Of a stretch of DNA of 29,409 nucleotides, positions 7,345 to 16,900 are shown in pieces. Positions within the stretch are counted from its first letter, which is position 1, and the number at the start of each line of letters is the position of its first letter. A program made the translations under genes and the position numbers. The stretch comes from CAYRUP01 sp964489265 (GTDB lineage Bacteria; Pseudomonadota; Gammaproteobacteria; DSM-16500). The stretch covers positions 1-29,409 of the forward strand of contig CAZAXX010000025.1 in NCBI GenBank assembly GCA_964489265.1, in the 5' to 3' direction. The notes beneath the pieces are model-generated. The model was not told where the DNA came from. It was given only the letters and a program-made list of their open reading frames with translations, and did not search any database.

Positions 7345-8515
7345 TTCTCGGCAACAAAATCCAATATTGCCCAGGACTATTCATATACCCTGCAGCAAAT
7401 GCAGCTTTATCACCTTCACCCCAAAAAACATCACCGCGAATTATTCCTTTAATTGCACCACCTGTATCTTGTGCGATTAATAATTGTTGAAATGGAACTT
7501 TAGTTTTTGTCGCAGTGGGTGCTGTTGTTTTCAGCCAAACAGGCGCGCCTAGAGGAATAAAGCGGGTATCAACTGCCAGTGACCGCTCTGGCGATAATGG
7601 AACATGCTGAGTCCCAAGCACTTGTCCATTTTTAAGTATATTAAAAAAAACATACGATGCATTTTGGTTTAGAATATCATTTGCCAATTCTGGATGTTGC
7701 ATTAGCCACGTTCGTATTGATTGCATCGAAACAGCATTTTTTTCCATAAAGTGTTTCGCAACTAAAACTTTTCCGACAGCTGTATAAGGATGTCCATTAT
7801 CTCCCGCAAAACCAATTAATAATTTTTTTTGATCGGACATTTGTACCACTGCTGAACCCTGGATCTGTGCGAAGAATACATCAATTGGATTATCTGCCCA
7901 CGCCAACACGCGAGCATTCTTTCCTATCACACCGGATTCAATGGCAGCGCGATCCGGATAAGGCGTTAATATATTATCTTTTAATTTTACTGTAATCGTC
8001 TTGCCAGTTAATTCTGAATGAAACAATCCCAATTTAATTTTATATAAATCTGAAGGCATCGCATAAATCGGTGTCGTATAACGTTGATTCTTAATCGCAC
8101 TCGCATGAATCAAAGGTAAGTAATAACCTGTAAACACACCATTTGGATTAAAATTATTTTCAACTCGATAAGGTTTAAACCAGTATTCAAAAAAATCGCG
8201 CGCCGTGTTTTTATCATTTGGCACAAATTTATTTGCGGCTTCACAAATAGTTTGCCAAGCTGACACATTGCCACTTAATGGGATGGCGTGACTAAAAGGT
8301 TTTTTAGAATCCATCTTGAGTATAGCGATGCAAGATTGTTTAAACGCAGATAATGCTTTACCTTGATCATCCTCAGCCCAGCCGGGTAAATTTTTAAAAG
8401 ACGTTTTATGCAAAAAGAAATGCGAACCAAACAGGCCCGAATAATAAAATAGCATTGCTAGAACTAAGAATCCGATAAAAAAGACAATGGCTGAAAATTT
8501 TAAAATATTTTTCAT
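7334..8515 (-). CDS. mltA: Membrane-anchored lytic murein transglycosylase A
   Basis: A 393-residue protein from ATG 8515. The frame is open further upstream, but this ATG overlaps the TGA of the upstream GH18 gene (ATGA), the usual sign of translational coupling. Residues 5-28 form a membrane anchor; there is no lipobox cysteine, unlike the E. coli lipoprotein. The MltA domain (about 110-300; GVFTGYYLP, RYTTPIYAMPSDL, FAQIQGSAVV) is followed by the 3D domain, with VDTRFIPLGAPVWL and the catalytic AQDTGGAIKG (Asp350), then RGDVFWG. The enzyme cleaves the MurNAc-GlcNAc bond with 1,6-anhydro formation at the murein layer. Its partner gene also encodes a glycan hydrolase. The C-terminal codons lie in a dispersed repeat. 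Confidence 0.93.
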   Translation of the reverse strand: MKNILKFSAIVFFIGFLVLAMLFYYSGLFGSHFFLHKTSFKNLPGWAEDDQGKALSAFKQSCIAILKMDSKKPFSHAIPLSGNVSAWQTICEAANKFVPNDKNTARDFFEYWFKPYRVENNFNPNGVFTGYYLPLIHASAIKNQRYTTPIYAMPSDLYKIKLGLFHSELTGKTITVKLKDNILTPYPDRAAIESGVIGKNARVLAWADNPIDVFFAQIQGSAVVQMSDQKKLLIGFAGDNGHPYTAVGKVLVAKHFMEKNAVSMQSIRTWLMQHPELANDILNQNASYVFFNILKNGQVLGTQHVPLSPERSLAVDTRFIPLGAPVWLKTTAPTATKTKVPFQQLLIAQDTGGAIKGIIRGDVFWGEGDKAAFAAGYMNSPGQYWILLPRMSF

Positions 8516-9576
8516 ACAGAACCCGACAAGACATCCCATATTTTTGGATCTTCGATTCCAAGACGAAACACAGAGATCCCCCGCAAATTATATTTTTTAG
8601 CTAATTCCAATTTAGTCCGGAATGATTGCGCATCTTCTACGAAAATATATTCTTCTAACCAGTTATGTTGGTACGACGCAGAATTTACTTTATCTACATC
8701 ATTCCAGAGTAATTTGGTATGGTATTTTTTTACTAAATATTGGACTTGATTGTAATTAATTTCAGACATTTGCATTGTTAATCTCTTTGCACCCATACCC
8801 GTGTACCAATAGAGAGAGTAGGTTGCTAAACCAAGCGATAATTTTTGTGCCGGGACAAATCGCAATGCATATTTGATTGCTTGCTCAACCCAAGGATAAC
8901 TCGCGGTCGGTCCGGGTGTGGTACCGCTTGTGTGTTGATCATAAGTCATCAGCGTTAAAAAATCAGCGCTTTCCCCTAACGCCTTCAAATCATAAGCACC
9001 CATCCATACCACATAAGAACGCTTCAAAAAATCTGAGGGAAATAAACTATCCATCAGTAAAGGCGCTACTGCGAAACTCACTAGCAATTTTTGTTTATGT
9101 AATTCCGTTGCGGCCGTTTGTAAGAAATGAGTTAATTCATCTCTATCATCAACCGGTATCATTTCAAAATCAAATTGCACGCCTTGGAATTGATTTTTTT
9201 GACAGGCATCGATGATGGATTTGATGGCGCGTTGCTGGGCTTTTGGGTTTGTTAAAAATTGATGGGTTTTTTCTTTATTAAAATCTGAATTTGTCACCAT
9301 GACCATCAATTTTATGTTGTGCTTTTTTGCCAAACTTTCAATCGCGGGATCCACATATCCCCAGACCATCCCATTTTGATCGATTTGATAGGCTTGCGAA
9401 AGAAGCGTACCAATCGAATTATAGTGTTTTTCCAAACTATCTTGCGCGGTTTCTGCAGTGGAAATTTTCGCTGGGGCATGACTACGCAATACGTAAAACA
9501 GATTTTCGCCCGCATAACTTGTCGACACGAGCAGTGTAAATAAGCAAGCGATAGTGATTTTAGATATGACGTTCAT
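8512..9576 (-). CDS. Secreted GH18-family glycosidase (YaaH/SleL-like)
   Basis: A 354-residue protein with a signal peptide (1-22, cleavage likely after STSYA). The rest is a GH18 TIM barrel: QGVQFDFE (131-138) is the family signature around the catalytic Glu138 and Asp136, followed by SFAVAP, ADFLTLMTYDQH and, near the end, LRGISVFRLG. It resembles the YaaH/SleL branch, which cuts the peptidoglycan glycan strand, rather than true chitinases; no LysM repeats are present. The first glycine-position residue of the usual DGxxxDxE motif is Gln131-Gly132 here. The start is ATG 9576; a TTG four codons upstream is less likely. It overlaps mltA by 4 bases, so the two murein-cutting enzymes are probably made together. 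Confidence 0.85.
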   Translation of the reverse strand: MNVISKITIACLFTLLVSTSYAGENLFYVLRSHAPAKISTAETAQDSLEKHYNSIGTLLSQAYQIDQNGMVWGYVDPAIESLAKKHNIKLMVMVTNSDFNKEKTHQFLTNPKAQQRAIKSIIDACQKNQFQGVQFDFEMIPVDDRDELTHFLQTAATELHKQKLLVSFAVAPLLMDSLFPSDFLKRSYVVWMGAYDLKALGESADFLTLMTYDQHTSGTTPGPTASYPWVEQAIKYALRFVPAQKLSLGLATYSLYWYTGMGAKRLTMQMSEINYNQVQYLVKKYHTKLLWNDVDKVNSASYQHNWLEEYIFVEDAQSFRTKLELAKKYNLRGISVFRLGIEDPKIWDVLSGSV

Positions 9577-9602
9577 AGGCGGCCCCAAGATTTACCGCCT
9601 AT
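9575..9602 (-). promoter_or_regulatory. 8-bp dyad covering the GH18 start codon
   Basis: On the minus strand ATAGGCGG (9602-9595) and CCGCCTAT (9582-9575) are perfect complements, separated by 12 bases that include the GGGG of the ribosome binding site. The second arm ends in the AT of the start codon. In a read-through RNA from the GGDEF gene this hairpin would hide the start. If the local promoter is used, the first arm would be mostly untranscribed and the dyad could only act as DNA. Confidence 0.45.
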
Positions 9603-9629
9603 TGTATTGTATATTACCAAGATGGTAAA
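9601..9629 (-). promoter_or_regulatory. Candidate promoter of the GH18-mltA operon
   Basis: On the minus strand TTTACC (9629-9624), a 17-base spacer and TACAAT (9606-9601) fit a sigma-70 promoter. A small dyad TTACC-N5-GGTAA overlaps the -35 box and could be an operator. It lies in the 69 bases between the GGDEF stop and the GH18 start. Confidence 0.4.
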
Positions 9630-9645
9630 TATTAATGGCGCGATG

Positions 9646-10884
9646 TTACGATGTTTTTATCTCAGTTAAATGGGTGCTAAAGCGAAAATTATTTCGTCCA
9701 TGCTCTTTGACGTAGTTGAGTGCGCCATCTGATTTTTTAATTAATACTTCAGCTGTCACACCATCCACTGGATACACACTGCCACCGATACTTGCGCTAA
9801 TCGTAATATGATGACTTGAAATCACAAACTGTTTGGTGAGTGCCTGAGAAATCTCTGTTGTAATTTTAACAATTGATTCATAACTCGCTTGATCTTCCAA
9901 AATAATCATCAATTCGTCTCCATCTACCCGAGCGAGGATATTGGTTTCCTGCAGATTTTCTTTGATCCGAATGACGACTTGTTTCAGTAATTGATCGCCT
10001 ACATCATGTCCATAAGCATCATTCACAAATTTAAAGTTGTCTAAATTAATATAGAGCAACGCCAACTTTTTCTGTGATATTTCCGCTTGCTTGATCGCTT
10101 CTGCAAGCTTGCTCACAAATAATTTTCGATTCATCAAGCCAGTCAAAATATCATGCGTTGCAGACAACTCCAATTGTTGATTGACGTCATGCAATTGACC
10201 TTTGGTAGTCGAGAGCATTTTTTCTAATTCTTCTTTCTCAAAGCGCAAGCCAATCGTTTGTTTAAAGAGATGATATGCGCGTTTCGATAAAATCAGCATA
10301 TATAAATAATAAATGAGTAAAGCAACATCAAATAATACATATAAACTATTTTGTTTGTTAAAAATTAATTGAATCATGAATGGTATTAATATAGTTGATA
10401 GAAAAACAATGACTGCAATCAAATCCGCAGCAAGTAAAGGCGTCGCACCTGCCGTAATACCAGAAAGAATTAAAATAATTAATGCTTGTTGAAGGTTATT
10501 TGCGAGAAGAAATAGCAAAGTAGCCGGAATAGCCCAGCTCAATCCACCTAGAAAGACCCCACCAATAAATAAACTTCGCCATAACGTAAAATTATTGCTA
10601 GCAGGATTATGTTTGTTATAGAAATGAATGATGACAATTCGAGTGAATGTGACAGCGAGAAAAAACAAATACCAGCCAAATAGGACTTCGTTATCGCTGC
10701 CTTTGTTATATAAACCAAACAATAAAATAGTGGCACAAAATAAAGAAGCAATTTGCCCAACAAACGATTGTCCATACGCATAATCCAAGAGCAAATTTTT
10801 AATTTGTCTCTCAATATCTGCATTGAAATAGACATTCTTGTAAACCACTGATTTGCCAGGAGATTCACGCTTATTCGAAGACAT
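9646..10884 (-). CDS. Membrane GGDEF-domain protein, probably degenerate
   Basis: A 412-residue protein. About six hydrophobic segments (roughly 41-60, 66-88, 103-127, 133-155, 157-175, 181-200) form a membrane module, then a short coiled helix (about 213-240) leads to a C-terminal GGDEF domain (about 241-405). The domain entry DILTGLMNR (245-253), FKFVNDAYGHDVGDQ and the second Gly of the active loop are kept. However, the loop reads DGDEL (321-325) instead of GGDEF, and the metal-binding Asp of the usual D-L-D-x-F-K is Asn280. There is no RxxD inhibitory site before the loop. Known diguanylate cyclases make cyclic di-GMP; this one may be weak or only a GTP/c-di-GMP binding sensor. It follows the NRPS on the same strand after 82 bases. 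Confidence 0.88.
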   Translation of the reverse strand: MSSNKRESPGKSVVYKNVYFNADIERQIKNLLLDYAYGQSFVGQIASLFCATILLFGLYNKGSDNEVLFGWYLFFLAVTFTRIVIIHFYNKHNPASNNFTLWRSLFIGGVFLGGLSWAIPATLLFLLANNLQQALIILILSGITAGATPLLAADLIAVIVFLSTILIPFMIQLIFNKQNSLYVLFDVALLIYYLYMLILSKRAYHLFKQTIGLRFEKEELEKMLSTTKGQLHDVNQQLELSATHDILTGLMNRKLFVSKLAEAIKQAEISQKKLALLYINLDNFKFVNDAYGHDVGDQLLKQVVIRIKENLQETNILARVDGDELMIILEDQASYESIVKITTEISQALTKQFVISSHHITISASIGGSVYPVDGVTAEVLIKKSDGALNYVKEHGRNNFRFSTHLTEIKTS

Positions 10885-10911
10885 ACCATTTATCCCTATT
10901 GATTGCTTCTT

Positions 10912-10917
10912 ATTCTA
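10912..10917 (-). promoter_or_regulatory. Possible -10 box of the GGDEF gene
   Basis: TAGAAT on the minus strand, 28 bases before the GGDEF start, matches TATAAT at five of six positions. No convincing -35 lies 16-18 bases upstream, so this is only a candidate; the gene could also be read from the NRPS transcript. Confidence 0.25.
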
Positions 10918-10966
10918 TTTAACCGCTACTTTGAATAAAAAACAAGCTTTAGCTGACATGGTGCGC

Positions 10967-13900
10967 TCAGACGGTTAAAAACCCCTGTGTTTCTAGATAA
11001 TTAAGATAAAGTGTCGTGATATCCGTTAATTTATTTGGATAGCTCACCCCTAAATCTAACAGCAGCTTTTCTGATTCCCTATTTTCAAAATGATAATATG
11101 GCCCTTTTTGATTAAGCTCTGGATTATTCAAATAAAGCTCGCGTAAAGGATAGAGCGCAATTTCCTCTGTTATATTTTTTAAATGTTCCATCCATTCATT
11201 CGCAGAAATAATTTTTAAATTAAATCCTTTCTGTTTGACTGATTCAAAATACGCTTGCCATTTCAGCAAATTCGGATTTGCCATATTAAAAATATTTTTT
11301 GGTAACGCTGTCTGTAGCGACAACTTCACAATGGCTTGGCTCAACATATCAACGGGTGTCATATCAAAATGCGTTTCCCAAGCAGGTGCAATACCTAATT
11401 GGATACAACTCTTTAAAAATAACAGCATATTATTATTTGCAAAATTGGTTGCGCCAGTTGTTAAATTACCTGTGATATTCCCTGGACGAAATATATTAAT
11501 CTTGAGTCCTGCTTCCGCTGCATTCAGCAATATTTTTTCAGATACCCATTTACTTAATTGATAGCCACTGGTGGCTACCGGTTTATCTGCAGGTCCCACT
11601 TCAAGCACAGTACCTTTTTCATCAAATTGACTCGCAGCAGACAGCGTAGAAATATAATGAAATCGTTTTGGTTTATGCAACGCTGCTAACTTGATAAGTT
11701 CTAGCGTGCTATTTACATTCGCAGATTTTAACATTTGATAATGATAAATATGATTAACCAACGATCCATTATGATAAATAGAATCACAGGATTCCGCTAA
11801 AAAATTCCACTGCTCTGAATCCATACCGAGATTGGGTTTTGTCAAATCGCCATTGATAATTTTAACGCGCGGATTTTCCAACAAGAAAGATAAATCAAAC
11901 TCAGCCAATGCAGTTTGCATTTTTTTATACGACTCATCAGCTGATTTACCGCGAACAACGCAATGAATAACGGCAGACGTTTGATTGACTAATTCATTTA
12001 ATAAATGAACTCCTAAAAATCCATTAGCTCCTGTCAATAAAACATGGCGTAGTTCAATTTGTTCAGGATAAAATATTTTTTTCTGAAGGACTTTAGTGTT
12101 CGCATCTTCTTCAGCCATCGCCACCATATCGACTGCCACGAGAACGGTTTTTCCTATGATAACTTCAGCGATGCTCTCAATCGTTGGATGCTGAAAGAAT
12201 TGTGTCAAACTAATATCGCTTGCAAATATGGCTTTCACGCGCGCTAGCATACGAATTGATAATAATGAATTTCCGCCCAAACTAAAAAAGTCATCGCGCA
12301 CGCCGATTTTTTGATAATGAAAAAGTTCACTCCAAATATCTACTAAGGAAATTTCAATTTCATTACGTGGTGCCACATAATGATTTTGTGCAGCCATGGT
12401 TGTTTCATGTAATTTTGGTAATGATTTTTTATCAATTTTGCCACTTGGTGATAATGGCATTTGCTCGATGCAGATAAACGCAGCGGGAATCATGTAGTCT
12501 GGTACTTTAGTTTGTAAATACTTTCGTAACTCACTCAACTCGGCCGTCTCGTGCTGATCATGTTGCGTATAATATGCAATTAACTGTTTTGAAATATCAT
12601 CACCCACAGCGACAACAGCCACTTGTTTGACAACAGGATGCCGACTCAGGATCTCTTCAATTTCACCTAATTCAACACGGAAACCACGAATTTGTACTTG
12701 GAAATCGGATCGACCAATATATTCCAATCTGCCGTCTGGCAACCAACGCACTAAATCGCCTGTTTTATAAATGCGTTCTGCTGGATCGTCGCTAAATGGA
12801 TTCACGATAAAGCGCTCGACAGTAAGATCAGGACGATTTAAATAGCCGCGTGCGAGACCGATACCTCCGACATACAATTCACCCATTACACCAACGGGTA
12901 CTGGACTTAAATTATGATCTAGAACATATGCTTTATAATTATTTAATGGTTTTCCGATACAATTCACTAGATCGTCTGAGCCAAGCATTCCAATCGTTGC
13001 ACAGACAGTCGTTTCTGTTGGTCCATACGCATTAAAAAATATTCGGCCTTTTTCCCAGTAATTCATGGTTTCCTGATCGCAAATATCACCAGCAAAACCT
13101 AATCTGGCTAAATGAATTAATTCTTGACGTGGTAATATCCGCAACAACGCAGGCGGTAATATTGCATAATGAATTTGATTCACATCGAGAAATTCAACTA
13201 ACTTATCCGGCGAAATTCGTAATTCTTCTGAGGTAATAAAAAGAGTAGCGCCATTTAAAATAGTCTGAAAGATTTCAAAAACCGCCGCATCAAAATTAAT
13301 GGAAGCAAATTGCAACATTTTATTATTTGGCTGAATGTCAAATTGATCACGTAAAACATGTGCTAAATTGACTACGTTTTTATGTTCAATCACCACCCCT
13401 TTCGGTTTACCAGTCGAACCTGAGGTATAAATGATATAAGCAAGATCGGTTGGTTTGATACTCAGAGTTAAATTATCTGAATTTTCCTGCTTGATTTCAT
13501 CCGATGCTGTATCAAGACAGATAAGCTTGCAATTATCATTGCGCAAAAAATTAAGTGTATCGCTCAATTTTTTTTGAGTCAGAATAATTTTTGCTGCCGA
13601 ATCCTTTAACATATAAGCTAATCGTTCATGTGGATAATGCGGATCAAGCGGTAGATAAGCCGCCCCTGCTTTCAGAATCGCAAGTATACCTATCAACATA
13701 TCCATGCCACGCTCAACGCACAATCCAATCACAGTCTCGCGTGATAGCTCACAATGAAACTGCTTTCGTAAATAACAAGCTAACTGATTCGCTTTTTTAT
13801 TTAATAATTCATACGAAATTGGTTCGCCATTATAAACTGCTGCAATATGCGTCGGAAATTTTTTTGCAATTTGTTCGAATGCAGATGGAATTGTACCGGC

Positions 13901-16900
13901 AGGAATTTTATTTTCTGTGTCATTCCATTGACGTACTAGCGTTGTATATTCTTCTGCTGGAAGCAAGGGAATATTGTCGATAATACGCTGCGGATTTTCC
14001 ATTGCTGCACGTAAAATATAGGTAAAATAAGTCAAATAACGTGATATAGTTTCTTCGCGAAATAAATTCGTATTATATTCAAAATAGCCTGAAATAGTAT
14101 CTTCATTTGAATTATCATACAGTACTAAAGTGATATCAAATTTTGCTGTTTTAGTATGTTCTTCTGTGATTTTATAACTGACATCTGTTCCTAATAATTT
14201 ATTGGAAAGCTTAAAACCGCTCTGCAGCACAAACATCGTTTGAAATAATGGATTTCTACTTGTGTCTCTTCCACCCTGAATTTGATTGATGATCAAACTG
14301 AAAGGTAAATCCTGATTTTCCTGACTATTCATGACATCTTCATTGACAGACTGAAGAAATACATCAAATGACATGCCTTTTTCTAACTTTGCACGATAGG
14401 TGACAACATTCGCAAGCAAACCAATCACCTGCTCTAATTCTTGCTGAGTTCGATTGGCAATAGGTGATGCAACAATTAAATCTTCTTGATGTGTAATGCG
14501 ATATAACAAAACATAATATACCGATAGTAACAATGAAAACAGACTGCACTTGTTATTCGCTGCCATTTTTTTTGCAGCCATTACCAAATTTTTTGGCAAC
14601 TCAAATCGCAGACTGTCCCCATGATAACTAATGACACTACTACGTTTGAAATCCGTTGGTAATTCTAGAATAGGTAATGGCTTAAAAAGTTTGCGTTGCC
14701 AATATGCTAACTGTTGATCAAACAATCCTGCTTTTTCCCAAACTAATTGACTATGGGCAACATCTTTAAATTCAATCGTATTTTTCTTTAAATCGACCGA
14801 TTTATTTTGAATAAATCCAGCATAAATTTCACCTAACTCACGCATAAATACATCTAATGAACCACCATCAAATATAATATGATGGATGTTCAACAAAAAT
14901 GTAACGCCGTGTGATTCTGATAACAGTAATTTACAGCGGAATAATGGCAGCGTACTTAAATCAAAAGAATATTTTTTTTCTTTATCAATCTCTACCTGAA
15001 CATCAGCTAACGATTGGCAATCAATTAATGGAACTTCGCATATTGCTTTTTCGTGAATTTTTAAATGGACTTCTCCTATTTTTTCCACAAACGTAGTGCG
15101 AAAGTTTTCATGTGATGAAAATAATTTTATAATTGATTTTCGTAAGGCTATGACATCTACATTATCTGAAAATACAATTGTAAATAAAATATTATAAGTA
15201 GCCGTTTGTTGTAAGGTTTTAAAGAAATACCATAAACGTAATTGGGATGAAGATGGCGTATAAAGCATTTGCGAAGGTGCTTTTTCCAGCTGAAATTGAA
15301 TAAGTTGAATTCGTTGTGCTTCACGAATTAATTTAGCAAGCTGCTTCAATTGACTATTCTGAAAAATACTTTTGATTGTAATTTCCACTTGCATGCGCGA
15401 TTTTATGCGTGATGCTAATTGAGTTGCTAATAAGGAATGACCGCCAAGATCAAAAAAGTCAGAATTGGTTGTCACTGTATCCGCAGAAATTCTAAATAAT
15501 TCAGCCCATATTTCTTTTAATGTTTGTTCTTCCTGATTTTCAATTATCCCTGCTGTTTTTTGTGGGAATGGATCGGGTAGCAACTCTTTGTTAATTTTTC
15601 CATTGACTAGAACTGGAATTTCATCAAGCTCAATTAAATAACCAGGTACCATATAATCTGGTAAATATTTTTTTAAATACTCACGCAATTCATCTCGACT
15701 GATCGCCGCATACGATTTTAAGACATAATAGGCTGCGATTACTTTTTCAAGTGCCGCTTTTTGCCACAGCTTCGTCGTCACCTGCTTCACACCTGGTAAG
15801 AGTTGCAGAACGTGCTCGATATCACTCAATTGAATACGATAACCGCGAATTTTTACTTCAAAATCAATGCGCCCGATATATTCAATATTCCCATCCGGCA
15901 TATATCGTACAAGATCACCTGTCTTATAGAGTTTGCCTTCCACAAAAGGATTCGCTACAAACCGTTCTGCCGTCATTGCTGAACGATTAAGATAACCTCT
16001 CGCTAAACCTAATCCACCAATGTAAAGCTCGCCAATCATTCCAATTGGCATTGGATTCATGTGACGATCAAGTATATAGGCACGGTAATTAGGAAGCGGG
16101 CGGCCAAGACGATTGTTTAAATCCCCAGGCTGTAATAATCCATTACTAAAAAATGTTGTGCACTCTGTTGGGCCATAGCCATTAATAAAACGACGACCCT
16201 TTGCCCAATAATCTACAGTATCTTGATCACACACATCGCCACCAAATGCTAAAGTGTCAAGTTCTGTTAAATTTCGTCGCGGTAAAATTCTCAGTAATGC
16301 CGGTGGCAAAAATGCGGTTGTGATTGCATGAGTTTCTAGATATTCAATTAGTTTTTCTGCTGATTGGCGAAGCTCTGTTGTAACAACATACATTGTTGCG
16401 CCGTAGGCGAGCGTTGCAAATACATCAGAAATAATGGCATCGAAATTCATCGATGAAAATTGTAGTAATCGCTTATTTGGCGCAAGCTGAAAATATTTTG
16501 CAAATCCATATATCAGATTAGGCACACTGCGATGCTCAATCATCACACCTTTAGGTTGACCTGTTGATCCTGAGGTGTAAATCACATAAGCAAGATTTGA
16601 AAACTGTAATGAAACGTTTACATTTTCAATCGATTGATTTGCAATCGTATCAGCTTCTGCATCTAAGCAAAGAAGATGACATTCTTTTTCAACAAACAAA
16701 GGCCATTTTTCAGCAAGCACCGTATCTGTCACAATCACTTTGATTTGTGTATCGTCCAAAATAAATAGCATGCGTTCTTTTGGATAGGATGGCTCTAGTG
16801 GAACATAACCTGCACCCGCTTTTAATATGGCAATCATGCTGATTACCATTTCTATTCCACGCTGCAGACAAATTCCGACTAATTTATCTTTTGTTTGTGT

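Noticed and set aside
10967..12064. Thioesterase domain at the NRPS end
   Set aside because: There is no GxSxG motif; the region has TGANGFLG and a Tyr-x3-Lys pair, which define a reductase.
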